Assembly: GCA_965261535.1 (NCBI GenBank)
Contig: OZ253469.1
Coordinates: 3,038,001-3,102,000, forward strand
DNA length: 64,000 nucleotides
Direction: 5' to 3'
DNA from: VXNE01 sp965261535
GTDB taxonomy: Bacteria; Pseudomonadota; Gammaproteobacteria; Pseudomonadales; Azotimanducaceae
This document shows, piece after piece, positions 25,545-34,350 of the stretch; positions within the stretch are counted from its first letter, which is position 1; the number at the start of each line of letters is the position of its first letter. The notes under the pieces were generated by a model, which saw only the letters and a program-made list of their open reading frames with translations, made no database searches and was not told the origin of the DNA. Position numbers and translations under genes: made by a program.

Positions 25545-27281
25545 ATGTACATCGAAACCGTCCCCAACCGCAGCTCGCCTCCCGCCATCCTCCTGCGCGA
25601 AGGCTGGCGCGAGGGCGGCAAGGTCAAGAAACGCACCCTCGCCAACCTCTCCAAATGGCCCCCGACGCTGGTCGAGGGCCTGCGCGCGCTGCTCAAGGGC
25701 GGCGCCGCGGTGTCCCGCCTCGACGACGCCTTCGACATCGTGCGTTCCAAACCCCACGGCCATGTCGCCGCCGCGCTCGGGACGCTGCGCAAGCTGCGCC
25801 TGGACCGGACGATCGCCGGGGCGGACTCGCCCGAGCGCCGGCGCGTGCTGGCGATGATCGTCGCCCGGATCCTGGACCCCGGCTCGAAACTGGCGGCCGC
25901 CCGGGGCTTGGCCGAGGCGACCGCGCGCGACTCGCTCGCCGAGACGCTGGGGCTGGAAGACTGCGACGAGGACGATCTCTACGCCGCCATGGACTGGCTG
26001 CTCAAGCGCCGGGACGCCATCGAGCGGCGCTTGGCCAAGCGGCATCTGAAGGACGGCGCCCTGGTGCTTTACGACCTGACGTCGGTGTGGCTGGAAGGGC
26101 GCCGCTGTCCGCTGGGGCGGCGCGGCCACTCGCGCGACGGCAAGCGCGGCAAGTTGCAGATCGAGTTCGGACTGTTGTGCGACGCCGAGGGCCGTCCGGT
26201 GGCGGTGGAGGTGTTCGACGGCAACACCGCGGACCCGGCCACCGTGGGGGCGCAGATCGACAAGCTCAGGCGCCGCTTCGGGTTCTCCAGGGTGGTGCTG
26301 GTGGGCGACCGCGGGATGTTGACCGAGGCGCGCATCCGCGAGGAGGTGAGGCCGTCCGGGCTGGACTGGATCAGCGCGCTGCGGGGTCCGGCGGTCCGCT
26401 CCCTGGTGGAGTCCGGCGCGGTGCAGCTGTCGCTGTTCGACGAGACCGACCTGGTGGAGATCCGAACCGACGCCTATCCGGGCGAGCGCCTCATGGTGTG
26501 CCGCAATCCGCTGCTGGCGGAGGAGCGGGCGCGCAAGCGGGAAGAACTGCTCCGGACCACCGAGGCGTTGCTCGATCCCATCGTCGCGGCCGCGAGTCGG
26601 GAGAAGCGGCGCCTGAAGGGCGCGGACAAGATCGGCGTGCGGGTGGGCAAGGTCGTCGGCAAATACAAGATGGCCAAGCACTTCGAGTTGGATATCGAAG
26701 AGGACTCGTTCGGCTATCGGCGAAAGCCCGAGTCCATCGCCGCCGAAGCGGCGCTGGACGGCTTGTACGTCGTGCGCACCAGCTTGGCGGAGACGCGACT
26801 CGACGCCGAGGGCGCCGTGCGCGCCTACAAGCGCCTGAGCGCGGTCGAGCGCGCCTTCCGAAGCTTGAAGACCGTGGACCTGAAGGTGCGGCCCGTGTTC
26901 CACCGAACCGCCGACCGGGTCCGCGCGCATGTGTTCCTGTGCATGCTGGCCTATTACGTGGAATGGCACATGCGCGCCCGGCTCAAGCCGCTGCTGTTCG
27001 ACGACCACGACCGGGCCGCAGCCGAGGCGGCGCGCACTTCCATCGTGGCGCCGGCGCGGGTCTCCGAAGCCGCCGAGGAAAAAGCCCGCGGCAAACGCAC
27101 CGCCGACGGTCTGCCGGTGCACAGCTTCCGCACCCTGCTCGGCGACCTGGCGACGATCACCAGGAACCGGGTCGTCCCCCGAGTGTCCGGCGCCGTGCCG
27201 TTCGAAGTCCTCACCCGGCCCACCGCGCTACAGCGCGAAGCCTTCAAGCTCCTCGGCGTGCGTCTGGAACGTTCCCAGTAG
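25545..27281 (+). CDS. IS1634-family DDE transposase
   Basis: The 578-residue protein is a full-length IS1634-type (IS4-like DDE) transposase. Key parts are LYDLTSVWLEG with the first acidic residue, VEVFDGNTADPATV, VLVGDRGMLT with the second, and the C-terminal AYKRLSAVERAFRSLKT carrying the glutamate region. ATG 25545 is preferred over the upstream in-frame start at 25497, since IS1634 proteins begin near MYIETVPNR. The gene separates the HEAT-repeat protein from the Fic gene. I could not define terminal inverted repeats or the target duplication by eye. The coding region looks intact, so the element may be active. Confidence 0.88.
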   Translation: MYIETVPNRSSPPAILLREGWREGGKVKKRTLANLSKWPPTLVEGLRALLKGGAAVSRLDDAFDIVRSKPHGHVAAALGTLRKLRLDRTIAGADSPERRRVLAMIVARILDPGSKLAAARGLAEATARDSLAETLGLEDCDEDDLYAAMDWLLKRRDAIERRLAKRHLKDGALVLYDLTSVWLEGRRCPLGRRGHSRDGKRGKLQIEFGLLCDAEGRPVAVEVFDGNTADPATVGAQIDKLRRRFGFSRVVLVGDRGMLTEARIREEVRPSGLDWISALRGPAVRSLVESGAVQLSLFDETDLVEIRTDAYPGERLMVCRNPLLAEERARKREELLRTTEALLDPIVAAASREKRRLKGADKIGVRVGKVVGKYKMAKHFELDIEEDSFGYRRKPESIAAEAALDGLYVVRTSLAETRLDAEGAVRAYKRLSAVERAFRSLKTVDLKVRPVFHRTADRVRAHVFLCMLAYYVEWHMRARLKPLLFDDHDRAAAEAARTSIVAPARVSEAAEEKARGKRTADGLPVHSFRTLLGDLATITRNRVVPRVSGAVPFEVLTRPTALQREAFKLLGVRLERSQ

Positions 27282-27314
27282 CGTCCCTCTATATTTTTTG
27301 AATTATCCAGAACA

Positions 27315-28886
27315 TCAATGGGTTGGATCAAACATCATCTGGAAGTTCAGTCTAATCTGCTCCCGTGACCACTGGACGCGCTCCGCGAGAAAGCGCGCGA
27401 AAACCTCAATGTCCTGATCGACGCTGGCTGTCTCGAGCGCGGTGAGATAGGCGTCCCGTTCCTCAAGTCGGATGATCGTCCACGGATAGCCGCCGGAGGC
27501 AAGCATGGCATTCATGACAAAGCGCGCCATGCGTCCATTGCCGTCGGGATAGGGATGGACATAGCCGAACAGCCAGTGCCCGAGCACGGCGCGTACGGAC
27601 GCCTCGGTTTCCTGCTCCAGGAGGTCGAACAGCGTGGGCATGGCATCGCGCACGGCTTCCCAGCGTGGAGGGACATGACCCGAGCCGCGCAGGTAGACGG
27701 CATCGTTGCGATATCCGGCCAGCGCTGAAGGCGGGAGCAGACCGAGCGCGACGCTGGGCTGGAACAGTTCGCGATAGCAGAGCGCATGTGCCTCTCGGAC
27801 TACAGTGCCCGGATTGCCGCCGGCCATGATTTCACCGATCGTTTCCCGAACAAGCTGAAACGCCTGCCAGTAACCGCGAGCGGCGAGCCCATCACGGTTC
27901 TGCCGGTCCGTATCGCGATTATCCGGGTCCCAGTTGCCAGCGCGCATTCGCTCGATCAGTTCCGGCGTCACGCGATAACCTTCAATGGACAGCGAGTGGT
28001 ATGCATCGCTCCCGTAAATCCCATCGACATGGCGCAGATAGGCTTTCGGGTCCCCGGGCACGCCGGGAGCTTTGGGGAATATTTCGATAACGGGCTCCCG
28101 GAAGCGCTCCCACATGGCCCGTAGGCGCCCGACGATGGGCGCGCTACTGCGGCTCAGGTCACCGAAACGCTGCGCTGGAGTAAACGGGTCGCTTTCGCGC
28201 ACATCGTAGCCGGCGGCTTTCATGGCGCCGACAATCTCGTCGGCGGTAGCGGCCCGCCCGATGCGCCGAAAGGCACCCGCAAGTCGGCCTGCGACGGCGG
28301 AATGGCCGCCATCAAGAAGACGGGCGAGCAGGTGGGAGGCATCGCGAGTCCCGGACAGGACAACCTGCGCCTCCAACGGGTAGCGGACAAAGAAGGATCG
28401 AGGGACCCTTGTCAGCGCGGCTTCCAGGGTGAATAAACGCAGCCCTTCGCGTTCGGTGAGATCGGCTGCAGGCGGCATTCGCTTTTGCGCGAGGTCATAC
28501 AGCGAAGTACCGAACAGCAACTCGACCGTGTTATTGGTGCCCCTTGGCGTATAGATGATGACGTGTTGCGGGATGATGGTGTTTTCGGCATGCAGGAGCA
28601 GGGATTGCTCCGGGGACAGGTGCCAGTCCTGTTCGAACCGCGACGTGCAATAGGCCGCGCAGAATTCCCAGAAAGAGGCGTACCAGGGGCTCGTATCGCC
28701 GGAAGCGGTCTCCGGGCTTGAGGAAATCAGCCAACCCTTCATGACCTCTCGCAGAAAACCGTTCCGAGTCAGGCGCTCACGATGAACTCGCGTGAACTCC
28801 CGGGAACGGAAGACGTGTCGACCCTCCTTCTGAAGCTGTTCGAGCAGCGCCAAGGATGCGGCGAGTTTTTCGCCAGGCGTAGCCAT
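27315..28886 (-). CDS. Fic-family protein with N-terminal winged-helix-like domain
   Basis: The 523-residue protein contains HPYPDGNGRMAR, the Fic active-site motif HPFx(D/E)GNGR, about residues 425-436. SLSIEGYRV (about 302-310) is an inhibitory S/TxxxE(G/N)-like helix placed before the Fic core, so this is a class II, self-inhibited type. The first 130 residues (VFRSREFTRVHRERLTRNG) look like the winged-helix DNA-binding region of AbiEi-like antitoxins. Fic proteins usually AMPylate target proteins. Repeats just upstream (28916-28981) suggest autoregulation by the N-terminal domain. Toxin-antitoxin or regulatory roles are both possible. Confidence 0.85.
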   Translation of the reverse strand: MATPGEKLAASLALLEQLQKEGRHVFRSREFTRVHRERLTRNGFLREVMKGWLISSSPETASGDTSPWYASFWEFCAAYCTSRFEQDWHLSPEQSLLLHAENTIIPQHVIIYTPRGTNNTVELLFGTSLYDLAQKRMPPAADLTEREGLRLFTLEAALTRVPRSFFVRYPLEAQVVLSGTRDASHLLARLLDGGHSAVAGRLAGAFRRIGRAATADEIVGAMKAAGYDVRESDPFTPAQRFGDLSRSSAPIVGRLRAMWERFREPVIEIFPKAPGVPGDPKAYLRHVDGIYGSDAYHSLSIEGYRVTPELIERMRAGNWDPDNRDTDRQNRDGLAARGYWQAFQLVRETIGEIMAGGNPGTVVREAHALCYRELFQPSVALGLLPPSALAGYRNDAVYLRGSGHVPPRWEAVRDAMPTLFDLLEQETEASVRAVLGHWLFGYVHPYPDGNGRMARFVMNAMLASGGYPWTIIRLEERDAYLTALETASVDQDIEVFARFLAERVQWSREQIRLNFQMMFDPTH

Positions 28887-28915
28887 GTCGGTCGTGGCGC
28901 CTTACAAGTTTATTG

Positions 28916-28981
28916 TGACGTGATAATGCAAGTGGTTCATGACGTGCAAATGCAAGTCAATAATGATGTTCTATTGCACGT
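28916..28981. promoter_or_regulatory. Direct repeats and inverted half-site upstream of the Fic gene
   Basis: Two 18-base direct repeats, TGACGTGATAATGCAAGT (28916-28933) and TGACGTGCAAATGCAAGT (28940-28957), match at 16 of 18 positions and start 24 bases apart. An inverted half-site, TTGCACGT (28974-28981), matches ACGTGCAA inside the second repeat. The sequence is AT-rich compared with its surroundings and lies 30-95 bases upstream of the Fic start, where an operator would be expected. Confidence 0.55.
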
Positions 28982-29037
28982 AAATTATGCTGGGTCAAAA
29001 GATGTGTCGTGCGACCGTGCCTTCCGAGGCGCTATCG

Positions 29038-29352
29038 TCAGTTCTCAGGATGATCGTGCAGCTCGACGTGGTCGTAGATCGCCGTGACGTGCTTGAAGTC
29101 GATGATGAGTGAGTGCGAGACGTGGGTGTTCGGATCGTGCAGGTGGTATTTGAAGCGCTTCTGCTCTTCGCCCTGGAGAAAGGCGTCGTAGTCTTTCGTT
29201 AGCTCGCGCACATCGCTCAGGATCTCCGTGCTCCACGTGGCGCGGAACGGACCGAGAAGCGCACCGCCAACGAGGGCGATGGTGATCTCATGGTTGGTCA
29301 AGCCCTTTTCGTCGGCCACGAAGCCCGCTCCAGAGGGTCCATGCGAGTACAT
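29038..29352 (-). CDS. Small hypothetical protein
   Basis: A 104-residue frame on the minus strand from ATG 29352. It contains ADEKGLTNHEITIALVGG and ends YDHVELHDHPEN. The sequence has normal protein composition with a run of acidic and His residues at the end, but no family is recognised. It sits between the Fic gene and the RiPP genes, downstream of the latter on the same strand. The possibility that it belongs to the RiPP operon cannot be excluded; the gap of 400 bases argues against it. Confidence 0.45.
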   Translation of the reverse strand: MYSHGPSGAGFVADEKGLTNHEITIALVGGALLGPFRATWSTEILSDVRELTKDYDAFLQGEEQKRFKYHLHDPNTHVSHSLIIDFKHVTAIYDHVELHDHPEN

Positions 29353-29758
29353 ACCATAGCACTCGACGGGTTCAACAGAAAAAGCTAGCAGTGCCCCACA
29401 GCTGGCGCCTTAGGTTTCGCCTGTGGCCCGGCCCCGTTGAAAGGATGATAGGTGGGCTTATTCGAGGACAAGCATATTTCAACACACTGTTTCGAGCCCG
29501 CTCACGATCCTCAACATGAGCATGAGCGAGCGCTGCCTTATACAGATGACAGGAGTAAGGCACGGGGTCATCGACGAGGCCAAACTCGTTGACGGCTTTG
29601 AGCGTTTTCGCAAGGCAGTGGGCGACCTCCCTGTGTTGGCCCAGGGCAGAATCCCGGCGAGGAACGCCTTTGACGTTGACGTGAGCGTGTTCTATTGACT
29701 GTTGGCGGTTTGAACTGACGGGCGGCCCGGGACACCGGCAACTCGGCGGATGGCGGTT
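29353..29758. other. Intergenic region, no convincing gene
   Basis: About 400 bases between the small hypothetical gene and the last RiPP gene. Short frames exist on both strands (for example a 60-codon plus-strand frame at 29516), but none has a clear start, ribosome site or recognisable sequence. A RiPP precursor could lie here, yet no leader-core pattern stands out. Confidence 0.4.
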
Positions 29759-30697
29759 TCAGAAAATGATCGACGACGATGCCAGGCATCGGCCAGTCGC
29801 TGTAAGTAATGGGCTGTCCAGGAGGTGGCGGACGCTGAACATTTCCTGATTGATCGTCTCGATACGGTTCTCGGCAAATATTGACGAATTCGGGCAGTTC
29901 GCAGCGACCCGCTTCCAGAAGTATCGAAGATTGCCGAAAACGTACACGGCGTGCAAAAGGCCGCGCATGGTCCGTTCGCCCTCTTTCCATGGTGAGAACA
30001 CCAGTTCATGTTCGGCGCCGTAAATGACTAGCGGTTCGACACGTTCCACCAGGGAGAGTTGCAAATGCAGTGCCTCGTGGATGACGTTTTCCGCCAAACG
30101 CTCGACGCGGTTCTTCTCCGTTACGGGCGGACATGAAACGAAAATCGAGAAGGGTAGAGACGGATCACTGTAACTAATGTCCAAATGCCTGCACGAAGCC
30201 AGCAAAACATGCAGCGACCGGCACATGCCGACAACGGTTCCATGTAGCGGGCGAACCAACCGAATGAGATCAAGCGACTTCGCCAACGTTTCCATGAACC
30301 GCATATCGCTTATGTCGCTTTCGGTGGCGAATGGCAGTCCGATGGATTGCCATCGTTCCGTTAACGCCGAGGGCAGTAGTTCGACGCTCATTGCGAAGTC
30401 AAGTTGGGAGTCGGCAACGTCTATCGTATGTAGAACAGTTGGATCCGAGTTTTCGTCGCAAGGCCCGTTGCCCTGGCGCGCGGTGCTCTCGCCGGGACCG
30501 AACGGTTGGGAGCGAACGCTGTGAACGTGGCCATCCTGCACTCGACCCGAGAGCCTTGTTTCTCGCAAGCCGTCCAGAAACTGCGCGGTCGTATAGGACC
30601 GCCACTCCGACACGTTCTTGAGCGCCTTACGCCTGAGGCTTAGCGGTGCAACCGGATCCCAGCTACAGGCGCCTGCGACGTATTCGCGCGCTTTCAT
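29759..30697 (-). CDS. HExxH-motif peptide-modification protein (RiPP enzyme)
   Basis: The 312-residue protein has HEALH at 207-211, set in NVIHEALHLQLSL, which matches the HExxH-motif family found beside FxsB-type radical SAM enzymes in ribosomal-peptide clusters. Some members are 2-oxoglutarate-dependent peptide beta-hydroxylases. A later His (about 249) may complete the metal site. It overlaps the upstream oxygenase gene by 4 bases (ATGA). The cluster order here is radical SAM, 2OG-Fe oxygenase, HExxH, all leftward. The substrate peptide is not found. The family call is fairly secure; the reaction is inferred. Confidence 0.75.
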   Translation of the reverse strand: MKAREYVAGACSWDPVAPLSLRRKALKNVSEWRSYTTAQFLDGLRETRLSGRVQDGHVHSVRSQPFGPGESTARQGNGPCDENSDPTVLHTIDVADSQLDFAMSVELLPSALTERWQSIGLPFATESDISDMRFMETLAKSLDLIRLVRPLHGTVVGMCRSLHVLLASCRHLDISYSDPSLPFSIFVSCPPVTEKNRVERLAENVIHEALHLQLSLVERVEPLVIYGAEHELVFSPWKEGERTMRGLLHAVYVFGNLRYFWKRVAANCPNSSIFAENRIETINQEMFSVRHLLDSPLLTATGRCLASSSIIF

Positions 30698-31272
30698 TCG
30701 GACTTGGGATAAAACGAATACACGATGGTGAAACGTTTTTCCGCGTGAACAGTGCTTACGGCGTGGTAGGAGCGCGGGGAAATAGCGAAAGCCTGCACGG
30801 AACCACTCACAGGCTCGATGACATTGCTCGCCATCTCCGGTTCCGGACCCTGGAAGAACATCAAGTATCCCCCATGGTCCGGCTTCCAGCCTTCATTTAG
30901 CTGAAGAAATAGGCGGTGGCTTTCTCCACCTGAGAGGTAATCGTTGTGAAGGCGAATGGTTTGTTTCGGGACCAGCTTGTGCGCAGTCACATCCACGCGT
31001 TCCGATAAAGGTTGGCCGAAGTACTTCGACATCTGATATTTCAACGCGGAAAGGGTTTCGGGAGCCACCAAGCATTTGAGGGAAGGGCACAGCGGCGCGT
31101 GCAGCAGACTGAATTCGTGCTGCTCATAAAACTCGGTAACGGTGAGCTCCCAGGGAGCCTTTTTCTCCAGCCAGTCGAGCCATTCCGCGCCCCTATCCGG
31201 AAGCGTGGCCTGGCTCAAGAAATGCTCAAACGGAAACGCCTGGAATTCGACTGATTCAAGTTCAGGAAACAT
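30694..31272 (-). CDS. 2OG-Fe(II) oxygenase in RiPP cluster
   Basis: The 192-residue protein has H109-N-D111 (LHNDYLSGG), H170 (SPRSYHAVSTV) and R180, the two-His-one-carboxylate iron site and the 2-oxoglutarate arginine of prolyl-hydroxylase-like oxygenases. ATG 31272 is chosen because it overlaps the end of the radical SAM gene by 11 bases and starts where the fold starts; the frame is open further upstream only by chance. The enzyme probably hydroxylates a side chain of the modified peptide. Confidence 0.78.
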   Translation of the reverse strand: MFPELESVEFQAFPFEHFLSQATLPDRGAEWLDWLEKKAPWELTVTEFYEQHEFSLLHAPLCPSLKCLVAPETLSALKYQMSKYFGQPLSERVDVTAHKLVPKQTIRLHNDYLSGGESHRLFLQLNEGWKPDHGGYLMFFQGPEPEMASNVIEPVSGSVQAFAISPRSYHAVSTVHAEKRFTIVYSFYPKSE

Positions 31273-32182
31273 GGTTTGGTGAAAGGGAAGGCAAAAGGGC
31301 GTCGCCATAGCCCAGTTCATGCAGGCGCGATACCGCGTGATTGATAAAGAGCGCGTGATCCCGGCAATATACGGAAGGATTGCCATAACCCCGATCAGCG
31401 CTCCACCTGTAGAGCGGCATTCCCCCACCACACACGTCGAGCAAGTCGCAGTCCACGCATTGGCGCGAGACTTGTACCTGCATATTCGTATAGGCGAGGT
31501 ATTCCTGCGATGACAGCACGGTGGCCAGGGGGGTATCGGAGATATTCCACCGAGCGGAAAATCTGTCGGCGCCTTCGAACGAGGCTCGAAGCGTATCGTT
31601 CTTGCGTATCTCGCCGTCCGTTTCGATGATCAGAATACCGTGCTGGGCTTTGCCTCGCCCTTCCTTTTGGCTGGCTCCGCCAAGGCACAGCTTCATGCTG
31701 TCGTCCAAAATGCGAATCGGCACCGGCGAAGGATCAGCGAGATACACATCGAGCAGTCCGGCCAACCACTCTCCGTACTCGACACTTTCGAAGGCTTCCT
31801 TGCCTGTCGGCAGGCAGTCGTGATTTCCGTCCTGGAGGAGAAAATCCATGCTGGGCGTTCCCAGTTTCTTAAGGAAACCGTAAACGAGATCCGGCCCAAT
31901 TGTCGGTTGGATGACCGAGAGCGTACCGGCGAATAGAAACTTGCGTTCGGCGTGTGTGACCAGTCGCTCTATGCCGCTTGCCGTAGCCGCAAAGGTACTC
32001 CTGCCGCGGTGGTCCAGCCGACCGAGATCGTTTGCCCTCACCGGACCGTCGATGCTTACGGATACACTCGTGCGCGTCTCGGCAAAGAGATCAAGTAGTC
32101 GTTCGGAAAGCAGCGCTCCGTTGGTCTGGATGCTGATCGGATAGCGCCTGGCCGAGCCAGGCATAGTGCTTATCGACAACAT
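31262..32182 (-). pseudogene. Radical SAM/SPASM RiPP enzyme, N-terminally truncated
   Basis: The frame begins abruptly in mid-domain: RYPISIQTNGALLSERLLD and SVSIDGPVRANDLGRLD are the middle of a radical SAM TIM barrel. The CxxxCxxC motif that binds the catalytic cluster is missing. The C-terminal SPASM-like region is present (CVDCDLLDVCGGG, C242/C245/C251, and NPSVYC, C273), most like FxsB-type enzymes. The first 10 residues (MLSISTMPGS) come from the neighbouring ATPase sequence read backwards. Without the first cluster the product should be inactive. It still leads the operon with the oxygenase and HExxH genes, whose promoter may be lost. Confidence 0.8.
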
Positions 32183-32633
32183 CGACCTGCATCTTCACCC
32201 GCGCTGGCAGCGCCGGATGATGGCGGACATCGCTGAACTTTTCCCGGCGGTTCAATTTATCGCCACCGCGCACAGTCCCTTGATCGTGCAGGCGGCCGAG
32301 AATGCGAAGTTGGTGGTATTGCGTGAATCGGCTGGGGAGGTCCACATCGATGACGACCACGAGCTCGTAAATACTTGGCGAGTCGATCAGATTCTTGCCA
32401 GCGAACTTTTCGGTATTCCCACGCGGAGTAAACACATTGAAGAACTGCGCAGGGAACGCGGCGAGTTGTTGGCTAGGACCCATCGAAGTGAATCTGATGA
32501 GGATCGACTCCGGTCCTTGCGAGAGGAATTGGATCGGCTCCCGACGGCAGAAGATGCTGAAGACAGAGCCGCGATGGAACTGATTCGTGAAATCGTAAAC
32601 GATTTGAGAGAAAGCAGATCCAGTGGACCATGA
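32148..32633 (+). pseudogene. Septu PtuA-like AAA ATPase, C-terminal fragment
   Basis: An in-frame TAG at 32142 is followed directly by well-formed sequence: LAEPGIVLIDNIDLHLHP is the Walker B/D-loop region of an AAA_21-like ATPase, and FIATAHSPLIVQ the H-switch. The Walker A and the N-terminal half are absent. The first usable start is GTG 32166, inside the Walker B strand. It overlaps the next gene by 4 bases (ATGA), the layout of ptuA-ptuB in Septu systems. The breakpoint coincides with that of the radical SAM gene on the other strand. Confidence 0.75.
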
Positions 32634-33334
32634 TCCGGATAGTACGACCCGACCATGCGCCGGATGTCCTGCAACGTGCCGGTAAATCGAAAACGCGCCT
32701 GAATTGCGAAAGCTATGATTTGAACGCGGAGGCCTATCGGTCCGGGTCGGAGAAATTCACGTTCAGAAGAAGCATTTATGCGCACACCAAGGTGAAGGAT
32801 GCTTTGTTGCGGGCGCAGCACGGGAAGTGCTGCTACTGTGAATCGAAGTTTCGCGCAACTTCCCCTGGGGCGGTAGAGCATTTCAGACCGAAGGGCGCCG
32901 CCAAGCAGGAGTCCGGTTCAGCGACGCAATATCCCGGATACTACTGGCTCGCGTATAGCTGGGAGAACCTGCTGGTGAGTTGCGAAACTTGCAATTCGAG
33001 TTACAAAGGCTCGTTGTTTCCTCTTGTGGACGAGGAATCGCGTGCTCGGAGCCATCACAATGACATTGAGGCGGAATCCCCGCTCTTTGTTGATCCCGCT
33101 AGCGAAGACCCCGGAAGTCATATTCGGTTTCGTCGTGCGGAAGTCGAACACCTTACGGAAAAGGGATTGAAAACCATTCAGTGTTTGGGCTTGTGCAGAG
33201 GCGAACTTGAAGATGCGCGCGCGGAGGTCTTGGAGCCGCTGGAAGCCCTTTGTTCCGTGATTGAGGACTTTAGCGGCGAAGTGCAGTCATCTAAGGTCGA
33301 AAGTGCCCGCAGATTGCTGAATAGGGCAACATGA
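32630..33334 (+). CDS. HNH nuclease, Septu PtuB-like
   Basis: The 234-residue protein has KCCYCESKF, then AVEHFRPKG, then LLVSCETCNSSYK, the Cys pairs and His of an HNH nuclease with a structural zinc. Length and partner fit PtuB, the effector nuclease of the Septu antiphage system. In Septu the ATPase is needed for defence, and here it is truncated, so the system is probably inactive or uses an ATPase supplied elsewhere. The retron-type HNH relatives are an alternative family. The gene itself looks intact. Confidence 0.78.
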   Translation: MIRIVRPDHAPDVLQRAGKSKTRLNCESYDLNAEAYRSGSEKFTFRRSIYAHTKVKDALLRAQHGKCCYCESKFRATSPGAVEHFRPKGAAKQESGSATQYPGYYWLAYSWENLLVSCETCNSSYKGSLFPLVDEESRARSHHNDIEAESPLFVDPASEDPGSHIRFRRAEVEHLTEKGLKTIQCLGLCRGELEDARAEVLEPLEALCSVIEDFSGEVQSSKVESARRLLNRAT

Positions 33335-33429
33335 CCGGAAGCAAAGTTCAGCGCAATGATGCGGGACTTTCTGAATTCACATGCTGTTGGTGTCGAAGCA
33401 GGTTGAACGTGCCCGACACATGCGGATGA
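33331..33429 (+). CDS. Small Cys-rich ORF coupled to the HNH gene
   Basis: An ATG overlapping the HNH stop (ATGA, 33331-33334) opens a 32-codon frame containing EFTCCWCRSRLNVPDTCG, which looks like a zinc-ribbon start. It ends TGA at 33427. It may be the truncated first part of a third gene of the defence operon, or chance. No Shine-Dalgarno beyond the coupling is clear. Confidence 0.3.
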   Translation: MTGSKVQRNDAGLSEFTCCWCRSRLNVPDTCG

Positions 33430-33594
33430 GGGCAGCCGTACGGAACAGTCCGTCACTTCCCGCGGTCATCGACTTGGTCGATTTTGCAGCTGAATGCAAC
33501 CGAGCTGGTTAATTGTTCGTTCGAACTTCACAGACCTTGGAGGGCTTGGGCAGGGCAAAACACGGTGACCGCTAGCGCGACGGTTTTGGTGGCG

Positions 33595-34350
33595 CTATCC
33601 GAGAACGGCCGCGACGTCGGCATCGAGATGCGCAAGATTGGTTGTGCCCACGACGATACTGGATACACCGTGCTGGGCGGCGACGTAGCGTAGCGTCTCG
33701 GGCGCGGCCCCGCCGCTGTCCAGGGGTTTCTTGATCAGAACGCCGCACCCGCGAACGCCCGCCTCGCGTACGACATCGCTCTGGCTGCGATCGCCGTAAC
33801 TCAATGCCGTCATGATCACATCGCATTGCGCGAGGGCGGCCATGCCGCCCGCAGCGGTCTTGTGCGAAAACCCCACGGCGCGGATCGTGCCGGCCTGTTT
33901 GAGCGCATCAAGCGTGTCGAGGGCTTCGGATTCGGCAAGGATCGCCATGTCACGACCATCGGAGTGCACCAGGACGATATCGAGATAGTCCGTGCGCAAT
34001 CGATGCAGTGAAGTTTCGACGCTCCGGCGTATCGCTTGTCCGCTGAAGTCGTAGCGGGACTTGCCGTCTTTGTGTATCTCGCCCGCCTTCGTACAAAGCA
34101 CCCATCGCTGCCGGTTGCCCTGGAGCAACTTGCCGAGCCGCGCTTCGCTTTCGCCGTAGGACGCCGCGGTGTCCAGCAGGTTGACGCCCAGGTCCCAGGC
34201 GCGGTCGATCAACCTGCGCGCCTGCCGCAGGCTGGGCAAATCGAACGGAGCCATGTTGACCGAGGTATTGCGACCGATCTTGACCGTGCCGAGACCGATC
34301 AGGGAGACCTCGATGCCGGTGGTGCCAAGCGCTCTGCGCGGCAGCATCAT
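33595..34350 (-). CDS. Aldo/keto reductase
   Basis: The 251-residue protein has the AKR tetrad: LLDTAASYG (Asp and Tyr), LCTKAGE (Lys) and DIVLVHSDG (His). The beginning RRALGTTGIEVSLIGLGT is the usual first strand-turn. It is slightly short for the family but complete to the last helix. It follows the FAD oxidoreductase with a 4-base ATGA overlap, so the two are co-translated. The substrate is unknown; context suggests a catabolic alcohol/carbonyl step. Confidence 0.85.
   Translation of the reverse strand: MMLPRRALGTTGIEVSLIGLGTVKIGRNTSVNMAPFDLPSLRQARRLIDRAWDLGVNLLDTAASYGESEARLGKLLQGNRQRWVLCTKAGEIHKDGKSRYDFSGQAIRRSVETSLHRLRTDYLDIVLVHSDGRDMAILAESEALDTLDALKQAGTIRAVGFSHKTAAGGMAALAQCDVIMTALSYGDRSQSDVVREAGVRGCGVLIKKPLDSGGAAPETLRYVAAQHGVSSIVVGTTNLAHLDADVAAVLG

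Noticed and set aside
25377..27122. 581-codon minus-strand frame over the transposase
   Set aside because: It is antisense to a complete IS1634-type transposase and has His/Arg/Pro-rich composition without any recognisable motif.
29516..29698. 60-codon plus-strand frame as a RiPP precursor or small gene
   Set aside because: It has no ribosome site, lies on the opposite strand from the RiPP enzymes and shows no leader-core pattern.
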